Assembly: GCA_000320545.1 (NCBI GenBank)
Contig: ADNK01003015.1
Location: 1-21,122, forward strand
Source: Bigelowiella natans CCMP2755
Lineage: Eukaryota > Cercozoa > Chlorarachniophyceae
Direction: 5' to 3'
DNA: 21,122 bases
Positions 20,706 through 21,122 of this stretch are shown here, piece after piece. A model generated the notes under the pieces. The model ran no database searches and was not told the DNA's origin. It saw only the letters and a list, made by a program, of their open reading frames with translations. The first letter of the stretch is position 1; each line of letters begins with the position of its first letter. Made by a program: the position numbers and the translations under genes.

Positions 20706-21063
20706 TATGTTATGGGTTTCGTTACTCACATATCAGCCATGAGGAAGGAGAAGGAGAGGTAAGTCTTCTATTTCATACAATTCTCACATCATATACTTCT
20801 TTATCACCTGAAAGCTCATTGGACCTGGCCCTCTTCCTCCCCCCCCCCCTCCCCTTTTGGGAATTGCACCACGGGGACCTCTTCCAGGTGATGACGACGT
20901 CTTTCCAAGAGGACTTCGCTGTTTTGGTTTCTGTAAGTATTGAAGAGGGAGGGGGCGGCTTATTGAAGAATGGTGGAAGAGATGACAATAACAATGATGA
21001 CAATGCGTGCTCCGATGTTGAAGCAAGCACCCTGTGTATGTATATCATCTTCGATGCTGTCAT
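18772..21063 (-). CDS. Pro/Gly-rich WH2-domain actin-binding protein
   Basis: Probably binds monomeric actin and profilin or SH3 partners. Exons from the 3' end, all phase-consistent: 18772-18945, 19093-19159, 19332-19590, 19792-19952, 20209-20425, 20544-20613, 20808-20930 (357 codons with stop), plus a possible first exon 21031-21063 starting MTASKMIYIHR. If the real start lies elsewhere, the gene extends beyond the window. Exon 19093-19159 encodes a WH2 motif, RNSLLAAIRKGKKLKK, very like the one in WASP-interacting proteins. Before it come Gly-rich basic sequence and proline repeats (GIPPPPMMGGG units in 19332-19590; KSPPPP and IPPPPR in 19792-19952). A second motif occurs twice: GPMSFQDQMKAALASRK across 20808-20930/20544-20613, and GPMSLQDQMRAALARRGRKK at the very C-terminus. 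Formin or Ena/VASP identity is unlikely, since no FH2 or EVH1 domain is visible. Confidence 0.85.
19953..20055. repeat. (ATG)n microsatellite abutting a splice acceptor
   Basis: ATG/GAT triplets with two GAGATGACC interruptions. On the coding (minus) strand this is a CAT run whose last unit becomes the CAG acceptor of exon 19792-19952. It is therefore the entire 3' end of the intron. Confidence 0.92.
20661..20703. repeat. (ATG)n microsatellite in WH2-gene intron
   Basis: An ATG triplet tract in the intron upstream (coding strand) of exon 20544-20613. Confidence 0.92.
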
Positions 21064-21122
21064 GGTGGATAATATTGTGAAAGGGAGTGAAGGAAGAGGA
21101 GGAGGAAGAAGAAGAAGAAGTG
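21064..21122. other. Window edge, GA-rich sequence
   Basis: A GAAGAAG/GGAGGA-rich stretch. On the minus strand it is pyrimidine-rich and could be a 5' UTR, or an intron end preceding the 21031-21063 exon. Confidence 0.3.

Overview
The window is nuclear DNA of an intron-rich eukaryote. Genes are split into many small exons (most 40-120 nt) by short GT-AG introns of roughly 60-250 nt, and many introns carry (TA)n, (TG)n or (CAT)n microsatellites. One gene encodes a thioredoxin whose N-terminus reads as a signal peptide followed by an Arg/Ser-rich transit peptide. That suggests an alga with a complex (secondary) plastid. Together with the intron density, a chlorarachniophyte-like alga is my best guess; this is inference, and cryptophytes or other secondary algae are not excluded.

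Layout. 1-982: upstream sequence with no confident gene. 983-3880 (+): a PPT2-like lysosomal palmitoyl-protein thioesterase that I could rebuild phase-consistently as 14 exons (309 aa). 3890-4658: a non-coding island dense in short palindromes. 4659-5010 (-): an inverted, internally deleted copy of part of the thioesterase gene. 5061-6566 (-): a 501-aa intronless ORF with an N-terminal membrane region and a C-terminal methyltransferase-like domain. 7058-7381: five perfect inverted repeats followed by an AT-rich direct repeat. About 7480-8050: a second palindrome-rich island. 8277 to about 16027 (-): a C-terminal-motor kinesin (kinesin-14, KCBP-like motor) of about 33 exons and roughly 1,240 aa. 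16337-17261 (+): a plastid-targeted y-type thioredoxin in 5 exons (187 aa). About 17690-18540: a third palindrome-rich island. 18772 to about 21063 (-): a Pro/Gly-rich WH2-domain protein of the actin cytoskeleton, with a duplicated helical motif.

The genes do not form a functional cluster. Two are cytoskeletal (minus-end kinesin, WH2 protein), one is lysosomal, one is plastid redox, and one is an orphan membrane/methyltransferase-like protein. Kinesin and thioredoxin are divergently arranged across about 310 bp and may share a promoter region.

The points most worth following up are: the palindromic 12-mer CATGCTAGCATG, found four times and only in the three islands; the orphan membrane plus methyltransferase-like architecture; the inverted hairpin cluster; the 3'-biased exon lengthening in the kinesin gene; and the repeated QDQM-AALA motif in the WH2 protein.
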